Part shown: positions 7,599 to 16,290 of the stretch, one piece after another | How the letters are laid out: every line of letters starts with the position of its first letter | How positions within the stretch are numbered: the first letter of the stretch is position 1 | From: Streptomyces natalensis ATCC 27448 | GTDB lineage: Bacteria > Actinomycetota > Actinomycetes > Streptomycetales > Streptomycetaceae | Assembly: GCF_000935125.1 (NCBI RefSeq) | Contig: NZ_JRKI01000023.1 | Coordinates: 143,283 to 207,282, forward strand | Length of the DNA: 64,000 nucleotides | Direction of reading: 5' to 3' | The notes under the pieces: generated by a model | What the model was told of the DNA's origin: nothing | The model's database searches: none | What the model saw: only the letters and a program-made list of their open reading frames with translations | Position numbers and translations under genes: made by a program

Positions 7599-7833
7599 CT
7601 GTGGCCTTCAGGGCTGCCGCGATCAGGGTTCCGGCGGAGGTGAGGGCCGCCACGGGCAGGGCGTAGCGCCACCGCTCCAGGCCCCGGAGTCGGGTTTCGT
7701 GGTCGGTCAGGGTCTGGGTCACTGCTTCGTGGGTCTGGGACAGGCTCCGTACATCGCCCCGCAGCGCCACCAGCTCGTCATAGATTTCGCGGGCTCCGAT
7801 GGTGACGCCGCCCAGCTCGTCACGCTGGCTCAC
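7588..7833 (-). CDS. Small coiled-coil/membrane protein, putative holin
   Basis: An 81-residue protein. The N-terminal two thirds are predicted helical and heptad-like (IYDELVALRGDVRSLSQTHE, then AVTQTLTDHETRLRGLERW), and the C terminus is a single membrane helix (YALPVAALTSAGTLIAAALK). This layout is common in actinophage proteins encoded just downstream of the endolysin and called holin or lysis accessory protein. Start ATG 7833, 8 nt from the endolysin stop (7841). Confidence 0.6.
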   Translation of the reverse strand: MSQRDELGGVTIGAREIYDELVALRGDVRSLSQTHEAVTQTLTDHETRLRGLERWRYALPVAALTSAGTLIAAALKATGAV

Positions 7834-7840
7834 GTCTGTC

Positions 7841-8896
7841 TCATCCCTTCACGGTGAACCCGTGCTTTGTGCTCAGGAGGCGGAGCGACGCGATTCCGGG
7901 GATGCCGTCCGGCGGGCCGCCGACGCGGGCCCGCTTCTGCCAGTTCGCGTACGCGATGCGCGTCATGGATCCGAACGCGCCATCGCACCAACGGCTGTCC
8001 AACAGGCCCTCCGCCTTCAACGCCGCCTCCACATGCCGCACGTCGGCCGGGTAGGTGGTGCCGCCCTGGCTCAGGCCGGGGTCACGGACGGCCGCCGCGC
8101 GGATGTGGGACAGGGACACCATCGGCTTGGACTTGGCCGGGGGCTTGGCGCCCTTGTCCGGGATGCTGATCTTGTCGCCGGGGTGGATCAGGTCCTGGTT
8201 CTTGATCTGGGGGTTGATCGCCAGAAGGGCCGCGAGGGACACCCCAGCGGAGGCCGCGATCTTGCCGAGGGTCTGGCCGGCCTTCACCGTCACGGTCTTG
8301 GCCTTGCCCGAACCGGAGTGGGAGCCGCCCGTGGTGGGGCCGGAGGCTGTCGCCTTGTAGGTGAACCCGGCCTTCCCCTTCAGGGCCGGGTCCGCCGTCG
8401 TCACGCCCTCCGCATAGCGAGGGAGGCCGTAGCCATGAACATACGCGTCGCGGCGCCTGCGGCGCTTGAGGTACACGCCGTCTCCCTCGGCGCTCCCGTT
8501 GGCGTTGGTGTTGCCCTCCACGGTCGTGATGTACGTGGAGTCGTAGGCCACGACGATGCCCGTGTGGGAGTTCGCCGACCGCCCATAGATCACCTGGGCG
8601 CCGATGGCCGGGTATGTCGAGTACCGGCCCTTGGACTTGAACCAGTCGCAGGCCGTCCACACGGACGCTGTCACCGGGAAGAGAGAGGCCACCTCGGCCT
8701 CCCGCGCGCACCAGCTCACGAACGTGGCGCACCATGCCTGATTCTGGGACCACTCCAGGCCCGGCACAGCCGGGCTGTAGCGCTGATGGTTGTTCCAGTG
8801 GCCACCGCTGAATCCTTCGCGGTAGCCGATTTCTCCGCGCGCTATGCGGATCACGTCTGCGGCCTTGCCCAAGCCGTCCTCCTTGTTGTGCTGCAT
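7841..8896 (-). CDS. Endolysin: CHAP-like amidase/peptidase + LysM + C-terminal binding domain
   Basis: A 351-residue cell-wall hydrolase. The N-terminal domain (about 10-165) has the CHAP/NlpC-like triad setting NQAWCATFVSW (Cys at about 55), SHTGIVVAY (His) and TVEGNTN (acidic/Asn). A glycine/serine linker leads to one LysM repeat (VTVKAGQTLGKIAASAGVSL to PGDKISIP, about 203-250). The C-terminal part (about 275-351) resembles a peptidoglycan-binding repeat (DVRHVEAALKAEGLLD, AFGSMTRIAYANWQKRA). It degrades the host wall at lysis. Start ATG 8896; a perfect 16-bp palindrome (8959-8974) lies upstream. Confidence 0.85.
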   Translation of the reverse strand: MQHNKEDGLGKAADVIRIARGEIGYREGFSGGHWNNHQRYSPAVPGLEWSQNQAWCATFVSWCAREAEVASLFPVTASVWTACDWFKSKGRYSTYPAIGAQVIYGRSANSHTGIVVAYDSTYITTVEGNTNANGSAEGDGVYLKRRRRRDAYVHGYGLPRYAEGVTTADPALKGKAGFTYKATASGPTTGGSHSGSGKAKTVTVKAGQTLGKIAASAGVSLAALLAINPQIKNQDLIHPGDKISIPDKGAKPPAKSKPMVSLSHIRAAAVRDPGLSQGGTTYPADVRHVEAALKAEGLLDSRWCDGAFGSMTRIAYANWQKRARVGGPPDGIPGIASLRLLSTKHGFTVKG

Positions 8897-8958
8897 GGAA
8901 CCCCGGCCGACCGGCCCGGGGCGAATGGGTGAGCTGTTTCCTCCGCCTGCCTGACGGA

Positions 8959-8974
8959 AGGTAACCGGTTACCT
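8959..8974. promoter_or_regulatory. Perfect 16-bp palindrome, candidate operator
   Basis: AGGTAACCGGTTACCT is its own reverse complement. It lies in the 131-bp divergent interval between the endolysin start (8896, minus) and the 96-residue plus-strand gene at 9028, where a dimeric regulator could control either promoter. Confidence 0.6.
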
Positions 8975-9027
8975 GCGCTGGGTAAGCTGAACTGCGGTGC
9001 AATCTGAGATCGTCAGGAGGAGTTGAC

Positions 9028-9318
9028 ATGAGTCAAAAGCAGCCCGGGAACGAGGGACTGGTCACCATCCCGGCAACCGAGGTCAGTAAGCAGGACCTCG
9101 GCACGTTGTCTTTGGAGTACCGGGACGGTGTGCCGGTGCTGAAGCTGAGCGAGGGGACGGCAGCCCCCGCTCACCTCGCCGTTGTGGACAGTTCAGGGAA
9201 CACGGTTGCGTCCTATACGGCGACCATGGCCCCCAAGAAGAGGTCCGATTTTGACAACTACGTCGCCTTGGGCGACTCCTTCGCCGCAGGCCCAACGATC
9301 GACATCAATCGGGCCTGA
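9028..9318 (+). CDS. Small phage protein ending in a GDS-type motif
   Basis: A 96-residue plus-strand gene with an excellent ribosome site (GGAGG, start ATG 9028). The first 75 residues are unrecognised. The last 20 read FDNYVALGDSFAAGPTIDIN and match block I (GDS with catalytic Ser) of SGNH/GDSL hydrolases, but the protein stops there and lacks the remaining blocks. It may be a truncated esterase or a protein carrying a short look-alike motif. It is divergent from the endolysin and probably belongs with the DUF397 gene 180 nt downstream. Confidence 0.6.
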   Translation: MSQKQPGNEGLVTIPATEVSKQDLGTLSLEYRDGVPVLKLSEGTAAPAHLAVVDSSGNTVASYTATMAPKKRSDFDNYVALGDSFAAGPTIDINRA

Positions 9319-9501
9319 AATTGGCTGCCTTGGCCTGCTGCTGACTCAAACGCTCCTCAGGCCAGGCAGTTCCCTTGGCTGGAGCTTTGAGATGCCCCGC
9401 CAGTAGTGTCCGGCGGGTCCTGCGGCTCGGAAATGTTGGCCGGTAGGCGCCGTGCGAGCTGGGTAGCGATGCGGCGCAACCGCCCAGACGAGGAGGACAC
9501 G

Positions 9502-9723
9502 ATGGAGAAGGCTGATCTTTACGCGTTGGACCTCTCGCGCGTGAGGTGGGAGAAGTCGTCCTTCAGCGAAGGATTGGACAACTGCGTCGAGGTGGCGCAG
9601 CTGCCTGGTGGCGCGGTCGCGGTGCGCGACTCCAAGAACCCCCACCGTAAGGCGCTGCGCTTCACAGCAGCCGAATGGTCCGCGTTCCGCAGCGGCATCG
9701 AAGCAGGTGAACTGCCGGGCTGA
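9502..9723 (+). CDS. DUF397 domain protein
   Basis: A 73-residue protein with the DUF397 pattern: RVRWEKSSFSEGLDNCVEVA, then VAVRDSKNPHRKALRFTAAE and WSAFRSGIEAGEL. In Streptomyces these small proteins normally sit beside an XRE-type regulator and modulate it. Here no XRE gene is adjacent, so it is an orphan carried by the prophage on the opposite strand to the tail genes. Start ATG 9502 with AGGAGGA upstream. Confidence 0.85.
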   Translation: MEKADLYALDLSRVRWEKSSFSEGLDNCVEVAQLPGGAVAVRDSKNPHRKALRFTAAEWSAFRSGIEAGELPG

Positions 9724-9793
9724 GCGCCCCAGTCACCACGAACGCCGACGGGCTCAGTGCCAGATGGTCGGCACCGGACCCGTCGGACAGCGC

Positions 9794-10495
9794 CTACGAT
9801 GCGACGCCGCACATGCGCTGAACGCACGCCCACACGGTAGACGACGTCTTGGCGCGTGCCTGGAGCTTGATTTCCGGGTGCTGCCCGAACTCGTAATTGG
9901 GGATCTTGAACGTGGCCTGGATCGGCTTGTTGTGGGTCCCGGAGGCCATGACCTGGCCATCCACCGTGATGCGCATATCTCCGCCGTTGCCGTTTCCCAC
10001 AGCTTGGGCGAACACCTCCAAGCGCGGGTGTTGGGCCTCTGGCCATGCCACCTGGAGGTCCGTCCAGGACGTGGAGCTGGTGGACGGCCAGTTGGTGGGC
10101 TGGGCCGGGCTCATGGGGATGGGCAGGTGAGGGCGGGCCAGGCCCCCGGCCACCACGTCCTCTGAGAGGAGTTCGTGGCCCTGGGCGTCCTTGATGCGGA
10201 ACGCTTGGGCCTGTCCCCCGGTGGTGGTGCCGTTCCAGACCGAAAGGGCCACGCTGCCGTCCCGGCGCCGGACGACCAGGGCATGTTCCCCTGCGATGGG
10301 CCCGACCTCGCCCACGCGGAAGGTTTCCGCGCCGCCCGGCTGCTTGACGGACAGGCCGCCGCCCTCGCCGATCTTCACGTCTCCGTGCATGATCTGGTTG
10401 AGTGCCGGCCGACGGTTGGCCGCTGTCGTCAGGGCGCGCAACTCCTGTTCCAGGCGCCGGAGTCGGTCGTTGATGTCCTGAGGGATGGTCGCCAC
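9794..10495 (-). CDS. Phage tail-tip/minor structural protein
   Basis: A 233-residue protein starting at GTG 10495 with GGAGG seven nt upstream and overlapping the stop of the preceding tail gene. The N terminus is a coiled coil (QDINDRLRRLEQELRALTTA); the rest is beta-rich, with a segment listing sample-like data (ETFRVGEVGPIAGEHALVVR) seen in actinophage tail-tip proteins. Placed last in the tail operon, it probably forms part of the tip or fibre base. Specific function not recognised. Confidence 0.65.
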   Translation of the reverse strand: MATIPQDINDRLRRLEQELRALTTAANRRPALNQIMHGDVKIGEGGGLSVKQPGGAETFRVGEVGPIAGEHALVVRRRDGSVALSVWNGTTTGGQAQAFRIKDAQGHELLSEDVVAGGLARPHLPIPMSPAQPTNWPSTSSTSWTDLQVAWPEAQHPRLEVFAQAVGNGNGGDMRITVDGQVMASGTHNKPIQATFKIPNYEFGQHPEIKLQARAKTSSTVWACVQRMCGVAS

Positions 10496-11592
10496 TATGC
10501 AGCCTCCAAGTACAGCTCCACGGATTCCTGCTGTCCGCGCTGGGCCGGGGTCACGTGCAGCCCCACCACGCGGTAGTCCGCGTCCAGGCCATCGGAGAAC
10601 CAGGTGTCCCGGATGCGCAGGCGAACGGCGGAGCCGATGAGCGCGGGCGTCACCTGTCCGTCCAGCCGGGTCCGGATGGACGGGATGACCACGGGGTCCT
10701 TGGCGCGGGCCAGGTCCGCCTTCGCGTGCTCGTTGAGCGTGGTCAGCTTCTCCACGGTGTTGTAGTCGCTGGAGCCGTCCAGCCGGGGCCATCCGGCTTT
10801 CAGCTTCTCCGGGTAGGACCAGAGCGTGGACATGATCGGGTTGGACTGATCCGCCTGGTTCTGGTTGTCGGTGGCGCCACGGCTCTGCCAGGTGTTGGCC
10901 ATGCCGGTGGCGTCCTGGGGCCAGGAGTAGTTCAGGACGTTGCCCGGGTAGGTCAGCATGACCGGCGCGGCCCCTGCCGTGATCGTGGGGTATCCGAGCT
11001 GGAGCCGCTTCACGCGCTCCCCGGTCGCCGCCTCACGGTAGACCTGGACCCGCCACTCAAAGCCGTTCTCGACTGCCGCCAGGCGGTCCAAGGCCTCCCG
11101 GACCCGGGTGGCGTCGAACCGCGAATAGGTGCGGTCCCGCCGCACGCCGGACGTCTTGCTGTAGTCGATGCGGATGCCAATGTCTCCGCCTTCTTGGTCC
11201 GTGGCGTACGTGGCCAGGTCCCGGGCGATGTCGAACTGGTCCATCTGCTGGGCCTCCAGGGTGTCCCGGAGGATGGCGTGGTCCCAGAAGGAGTCAAAGG
11301 TGGCCGCTTGGATGGCTACCGTTACGGCGCCTCTGTCGTCCACGGCCGGGGTCATGGTCCATACGATTCCGCCCCACCACAGGTCAGGGCCGCGCTCCAC
11401 CCACAGGGCGGTGCGACCGGGAACCACTGCCTTCTTCACGCGGGCGGCTATCTCCGCGTCCGGTACCGGGATCGTGCCGGACAGGGCGCCGGTCTTGCCT
11501 ATGTAGTCGTCGAACGTGACGCCTTGGACGGGGAGCTGGTCCAGGGTCTGGTCTGTGCGCAGGTCCGCGAACAGAAACCGGTACTGCGACAG
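10495..11592 (-). CDS. Tail protein, Gp37-like (tail tip/Siphovirus ReqiPepy6 type)
   Basis: About 365 residues. The product reads SQYRFLFADLRTDQTLDQLP, then GVTFDDYIGKTGALSGTIPV, then WVERGPDLWWGGIVWTMTPA, the pattern of the Gp37-like tail family in actinophages (DNA-injection/baseplate hub-like). No ATG or GTG fits the AAGGAG site at 11602-11607; CTG at 11592 has the right 9-nt spacing, so a non-standard start is proposed. It overlaps the next gene at TAG/GTG. Confidence 0.75.
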   Translation of the reverse strand: MSQYRFLFADLRTDQTLDQLPVQGVTFDDYIGKTGALSGTIPVPDAEIAARVKKAVVPGRTALWVERGPDLWWGGIVWTMTPAVDDRGAVTVAIQAATFDSFWDHAILRDTLEAQQMDQFDIARDLATYATDQEGGDIGIRIDYSKTSGVRRDRTYSRFDATRVREALDRLAAVENGFEWRVQVYREAATGERVKRLQLGYPTITAGAAPVMLTYPGNVLNYSWPQDATGMANTWQSRGATDNQNQADQSNPIMSTLWSYPEKLKAGWPRLDGSSDYNTVEKLTTLNEHAKADLARAKDPVVIPSIRTRLDGQVTPALIGSAVRLRIRDTWFSDGLDADYRVVGLHVTPAQRGQQESVELYLEAA

Positions 11593-11606
11593 GACGTTTA
11601 GCTCCT

Positions 11607-12680
11607 TTAGAGAATGTAGGTGGGCGTGATGCGGATGACGTTGCCCTTGGTGAGGGTTCCGTTGGGGGCCCAGGTGCGGATCACGACCGTGCCGCTGGGG
11701 CTGATGCGGCATCCGCCGTCGGCGTAGCCGTCGCACGCGATGGCCTCCACGTCGCGGGCGGGGCGGAACCCGGGCGGGATGGTGACGATCGTTTCGTCGG
11801 CGATGTTGCCGGAGCTGTTCGCCGTGATGGGCGCCCCGGTCCGCTCGACTTCAAGGAAGAGGTGGACCAGGCCGCAGGTCTTCTTGGCCTCGAACGCCAA
11901 GACCTTCCAGCCGGATTGCACGGCGGAGTAGGCCGTGGACTTCTCGACCTGGGCCGTGAACCGCTGGTCGGTCGCCAGGGTCTTGGCGCCTTTCCGGTAC
12001 AGGCTCACGTCTCCCAGCTCTAGGCGGCCGGAGTAGCCGAGGCGGACGACCGGCTCCCAGTCGGTGCCGTTGGAGCGCTCCAGGACGCCGCCGTAGTCGC
12101 GCCACTGTCCGGCGTAGGACGCGGGGGTGTTGCCCACCGCGATGCCGCCGACGGCCACCGCGTAGTCCCGGCGGTCAGCCACGCCCGTGGACCAGTTGAT
12201 CCCGCCCGTGCCGGAGGATGCCCCGGCCGGGACGGTCACCTCCCACAGGACCACAGCGGCCCCGGTGACCGTCGGCGCCGTGGGCGCGGCGGCCGGGTCG
12301 CCCTGGACCACCTCCAGGACGGCCTTCTCCTCCCCCGACGAGTCGTAGGGGTCGTCATAGACCCGCAGCGCCACCACGTCGATACGCGGGAACTGCGCGT
12401 CCCCCGGAGTGAACGTCACCGACTCCGGGGCAGTAATCGCCACCGGATAGGCGCCCTGGGGGCCGCTGCCCTGGATGACGGCGCGGCCCACGCCCACGGT
12501 GGCCTCCATCTCCCCGGCGGACACCAGGGCGAACGGGCTGCCACCGGGGACCACTCCGGAGCGCGCCGACAGCTCCCCAGCGGGCGCGAACGTCCCGATC
12601 GGGACCACGCGGGTGTCCTCGCGGGTCTGGCCCCCACCGTCCGGTCCTCGAGTAACGAGCCATCCACTACGAACCGTCAC
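11607..12680 (-). CDS. Minor tail protein, probable receptor-binding/tip protein
   Basis: A 357-residue protein. The N terminus (residues about 20-190) has the pattern of phage tip or fibre proteins that carry a baseplate attachment region (FPRIDVVALRVYDDPYDSSG, VLEVVQGDPAAAPTAPTVTG, INWSTGVADRRDYAVAVGG). The C-terminal 150 residues are beta-rich, with a variable-looking domain (SGWKVLAFEAKKTCGLVHLF) that is a candidate for host-surface binding. It sits between the distal tail protein and the Gp37-like protein. Receptor binding is inferred from position. Confidence 0.65.
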   Translation of the reverse strand: MTVRSGWLVTRGPDGGGQTREDTRVVPIGTFAPAGELSARSGVVPGGSPFALVSAGEMEATVGVGRAVIQGSGPQGAYPVAITAPESVTFTPGDAQFPRIDVVALRVYDDPYDSSGEEKAVLEVVQGDPAAAPTAPTVTGAAVVLWEVTVPAGASSGTGGINWSTGVADRRDYAVAVGGIAVGNTPASYAGQWRDYGGVLERSNGTDWEPVVRLGYSGRLELGDVSLYRKGAKTLATDQRFTAQVEKSTAYSAVQSGWKVLAFEAKKTCGLVHLFLEVERTGAPITANSSGNIADETIVTIPPGFRPARDVEAIACDGYADGGCRISPSGTVVIRTWAPNGTLTKGNVIRITPTYIL

Positions 12681-12698
12681 AGCCGGCCCACCTCTCTG

Positions 12699-13595
12699 CT
12701 ACCAAAATGCGTGGCGCCACCGGACCGTCACCGATGCGCGCGGGTCGTACGCGGCCATGTCCGCGCGAAATGCCATGGGGGTGGAGCCGGGTTCGACGGT
12801 GAATGCCTCCTCCGGCACGGAGGCCCGGGTGGCCGTGTAGAGGCGAGAGGCCGCACCGTTGAGGACGACCGTTCCGGCAGCACAGTCCACGGTGAGCGTG
12901 TCGCGCTCCGCCAACGTGATGTCGTACTCCAGCACCAGGCCGCTATGCGTCTGCACCAGGGATGGGCGGACGACCGGGCCCCGGAACTCCACGACGGGAT
13001 GGGCCGGGGCGTCCCCGGCGTTCACGACGTTGAGGGTGCCGGCGGACCCGGCGTGCCCCCAATCCAGAGGCCATTCCAGACCGCCGCCCCAGTCCAGGCC
13101 GGGTTCCCCCTCCGGGAGTCCGACCCGGGCCCGGCTCTCCCTGACGGAGTAGCGGCGCGGGTCGGAGCACTCCCACACCAGGGAACCGGAGGGCTCCCCC
13201 TTGGTGTACTGGCGGTCCGCAGGGAGAAGGCGACGGATGACGCGCCCGCGCATCATCCGCCGGGCTCCGGCGAGTTGGACCACCAGCTCCCGTTCCTCCT
13301 GCCCCAGCGCGGTGGCCGCTCGGAGCTGGTTCAAGATGCCGGGGAAGTCGTCCGGGTCGTCCGGGAGAATGGAGAAATCCCACTGGAGGACGCGGGAGCC
13401 GGCCAGCATCTGGCCGAGCCATACGCCGTGTTGTCCCGGCATGGCCACGTTGGCCACATCGGCGTCCGGGAGGTCATCCCAGCCAGTCAGCCGCTCGCCG
13501 ACGAACGGTGTCTCTTCCCCCAACAGCAGGTTGCTGTATTGGATTTGGCCGTCCTGAGTTATCAGGCGGTCGGCCGTCCGCAGATGCGGCGCCAA
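12699..13595 (-). CDS. Distal tail protein (Sipho_tail-like)
   Basis: A 298-residue protein with the distal-tail signature: LITQDGQIQYSNLLLGEETP, then GWDDLPDADVANVAMPGQHG, then VLQWDFSILPDDPDDFPGIL, typical of siphovirus Dit proteins that connect the tail tube to the tip. The start is TTG at 13595 with AGGGGG five nt upstream; it overlaps the tape-measure stop. It is followed by the tip protein genes in the expected order. Confidence 0.8.
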   Translation of the reverse strand: MAPHLRTADRLITQDGQIQYSNLLLGEETPFVGERLTGWDDLPDADVANVAMPGQHGVWLGQMLAGSRVLQWDFSILPDDPDDFPGILNQLRAATALGQEERELVVQLAGARRMMRGRVIRRLLPADRQYTKGEPSGSLVWECSDPRRYSVRESRARVGLPEGEPGLDWGGGLEWPLDWGHAGSAGTLNVVNAGDAPAHPVVEFRGPVVRPSLVQTHSGLVLEYDITLAERDTLTVDCAAGTVVLNGAASRLYTATRASVPEEAFTVEPGSTPMAFRADMAAYDPRASVTVRWRHAFW

Positions 13596-13596
13596 A

Positions 13597-16287
13597 CTAC
13601 CCCCTTGCCTTCATGCGCCACTCCAGTTCGCGCGCCACCTGCCCGGGGGTGAGGTGACCGGCGTTGAAGTTCTCGATGGTGAGCGCCATGGATCCGGTGC
13701 CGCGCGATGCGGGCGAAACGTGTTCTGACTGGACCTGGATGCGGGCCTGCTCGCCGACCATGGCCGGAAGGTCTCCGGTGATCCCGCCCAACTGCCGCTT
13801 GAGCGCGGGCACCTGGTCCTGAATGCCGCGCATGAACCCCTTCAGCAACAGGCGGCCGTTCGGGGTCAGGATGCGGGCGTCCAGCTCCGCCGGGCCCTTC
13901 CAGTCCGGGAGCATGGACGTGATGCTGGACAGCTTGTCCCGCAGGCTGCCGATCATGGACGTGATGCCGTTGATGAAGCCGCGGATCAGGCTCGCGCCCG
14001 CGTTCCAGAGGGTGGAGCCGAGGTTGCCCAGGGCGTCCCGCGCACGGCCGGGTAGGCCGCGGATGAACCCGACGGCCGAACTGATCCCGCTGGAGATCTT
14101 GGATCCCATGGAGGACATGGCCGACCGGGCCGCGCTGGCCACATTGGAGCCCATCGACTTCACGTAGGACCAGGCCCGCGAGCCCATATCGCCGAAGTAG
14201 CCGACCACGGCGGAGACTCCGGAGGACACGATGGAGCCGATCTTGGAGAAGATGGACCCGAAGAACGAAGCCAGCCCGGACAAAGCGGACTTGGCGGCGG
14301 TGAGCGCTCCGGAAAAGTCCCCGCGAAAGAGCGCCACGATGGCCTTGATCGCTGGCACCACGATGCCGGTGATGTACTTCGCGGCCAGCGAGGCGAGCAC
14401 GCCCGCGATCTTGCCGACGATGCCGATCGCAGCGGTGATCACGGGCATGAGGGCGCGGAAGGCGCCCGCCAGGAGCGTGCCGACGGCCTCGATCAGCGGG
14501 CCGCAGGCGGCCAGGAGTTGGCCGAGGGCAGACCCGATGGTGGCCAGGGCGGGGGCCAGGGCGCTGACCAGTTGCCCGACCAATTGCCCCAAAATCGGGG
14601 CAAGTTTGGCTACAACGGCCAGGATGGGGCCGACGATCGCCGGGAGCTGCGCCAGGGCCGGCTTTAGGGCCGTGAGCAGCGCAGACGCGACCTGAGCGAC
14701 CAGGCCACCGACGATCTTCAGGGTGGGGCCCAGGGCGCCCGCCAGTTGGACCGCGAGCTGGGCCGCGATCGGCAGGATGGCGGCCAGGGCCTGGGAGGCG
14801 ACCTTGACGACGGGGGCCAGCCCGGCGCCCAAACTCTGAGCGAGCTGGACGAACGCCGGAGTCAAGGTCCGGACCGCGCTCTGAACCGGCCCAGACAACG
14901 TTGTCACCAACGTGTGGACCAGAGGCAGGGCGGCCTTCAAGGCGGCCCCCAGAACCTGGGAGACAGCCTTGCCGACCGCCGAGACGGTCTCGAACAGGGC
15001 CCGGAACGTCTCCTGGGCCTCGGGGGTCGCGGTGACCTTGGCTGCCGTAGCGGCCAGTTCCGAAAGAACCTGGAGCGCGCCGCCCCCGGCGTCGGCCGCC
15101 GCGCCCAGGACGTTGCCCAGGGTCTTGCCGACGTTGGCCAGCACCCCGCCGAAGGTGCGGGCCACTCCCACAGCCGCCTCTATGGACGACTGCATGGCGC
15201 CGGACTTGAACGACGCGTCCCACTTGGCCCGGAGGCGGTCCAGGCCCTGGCCAATGGAGCCCGTCATCCGGTCGAATGTGGGCGCCGCCGCCGCGCCGAG
15301 CTGGACCAGGCCCTGAAGGACCGTCCCCGGTAGGCCCTTCATGTTCTGAAGGCCCCGGGTTGCGCCGCTCAGCGCCTTGCCCAGCGTGCCGTCCTGGGCC
15401 AGGGTCCGCGCTGTGCCGGCCGCGTCCTTGGCCATGGAGTTGAGCGCGGACGCGGTACCGGTGAGCTGGGTTTTCAGAACCGGGAGAACGGAGTTCGCCG
15501 TCCGGGTGAGCGTGTCGCCCAGGTCCCGGAAAAGCGTCCCCTGGACGGAACGTTTCACCTCGTCCCAGGCAGGCGCCAGCGCCTTGGCCTGGGTGACGAA
15601 ACCCTGTGCAGCGGGGGCCAGATTGGCCATCGCGTCCGCGTCGCCCGACAAGGCATCGGAGACGCCGGACATGCCGATCTTGAGCGCGACACCGGCCGAT
15701 GCCAGGGCCAGGACGGCCGGGGCCGCGACTCCGGCCGCCGGGGCCATGGCCGCGATGGACGACGCCAGGCCCGCCACGGCCGGGACGCTGGAGGCCATCG
15801 TGGCGAGCTTCCCGACGGACCCCGCCAGGGACAGGACCTTTCGAGCGGCGCCGCCCGAGCCGTCCCCCAGAGAGGTCACGTCCCGAGCCAGGTTGGCCAG
15901 CCGGTCCCGGTCCACGTCCACGCGGGCCGGGATGGTCAGCGGGGGCGTGATGTGTGCCAGCTCCCGACGGAGCCGGGCTATCTCGCGTTCGTTGACCTCC
16001 AGGCGGACACCGAGAGCGGCGTTCGCGCCCTGGAGACGACCGCGGAGTCGGTCGCGAAACTCGGACAGGTCCGGATCGACATTGACGCGGACCCGGGCCC
16101 GCACGCGGGCGAGTTGGGTATTCAGCCGCTCCCGGAACCCTGTCAGGTCCGGGACAGCCTGGACCTGAACGCGGGCTCGCCGCTCGACGCGGTCTAGGTA
16201 CCGCTGGAGACTGGTGGCGAAATTCGATGTGTCGGGAAGGACGCGGATCGCCAGCCGCCCGGCCTCGCGGCCTCCGGGCCCAGCCAT
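13597..16287 (-). CDS. Tape measure protein
   Basis: An 896-residue protein that sets tail length. Residues 1-130 carry repeated charged segments (RERLNTQLARVRARVRVNVD, DLSEFRDRLRGRLQGANAAL). The centre is a long alanine/glycine/valine-rich helical region with many hydrophobic stretches (about 170-720). Near the C terminus come short repeats typical of actinophage tape measures (AVVGYFGDMGSRAWSYVKSM, NAGASLIRGFINGITSMIGS). It lies directly after the G/GT chaperone genes. Start ATG 16287, 3 nt from the GT stop. Confidence 0.92.
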   Translation of the reverse strand: MAGPGGREAGRLAIRVLPDTSNFATSLQRYLDRVERRARVQVQAVPDLTGFRERLNTQLARVRARVRVNVDPDLSEFRDRLRGRLQGANAALGVRLEVNEREIARLRRELAHITPPLTIPARVDVDRDRLANLARDVTSLGDGSGGAARKVLSLAGSVGKLATMASSVPAVAGLASSIAAMAPAAGVAAPAVLALASAGVALKIGMSGVSDALSGDADAMANLAPAAQGFVTQAKALAPAWDEVKRSVQGTLFRDLGDTLTRTANSVLPVLKTQLTGTASALNSMAKDAAGTARTLAQDGTLGKALSGATRGLQNMKGLPGTVLQGLVQLGAAAAPTFDRMTGSIGQGLDRLRAKWDASFKSGAMQSSIEAAVGVARTFGGVLANVGKTLGNVLGAAADAGGGALQVLSELAATAAKVTATPEAQETFRALFETVSAVGKAVSQVLGAALKAALPLVHTLVTTLSGPVQSAVRTLTPAFVQLAQSLGAGLAPVVKVASQALAAILPIAAQLAVQLAGALGPTLKIVGGLVAQVASALLTALKPALAQLPAIVGPILAVVAKLAPILGQLVGQLVSALAPALATIGSALGQLLAACGPLIEAVGTLLAGAFRALMPVITAAIGIVGKIAGVLASLAAKYITGIVVPAIKAIVALFRGDFSGALTAAKSALSGLASFFGSIFSKIGSIVSSGVSAVVGYFGDMGSRAWSYVKSMGSNVASAARSAMSSMGSKISSGISSAVGFIRGLPGRARDALGNLGSTLWNAGASLIRGFINGITSMIGSLRDKLSSITSMLPDWKGPAELDARILTPNGRLLLKGFMRGIQDQVPALKRQLGGITGDLPAMVGEQARIQVQSEHVSPASRGTGSMALTIENFNAGHLTPGQVARELEWRMKARG

Positions 16288-16290
16288 GGA

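Noticed and set aside
13562..15223. 553-codon minus frame inside the tape measure gene
   Set aside because: It overlaps the tape measure in another frame and is glycine/arginine-rich without domains, as expected from high-GC third-position bias.
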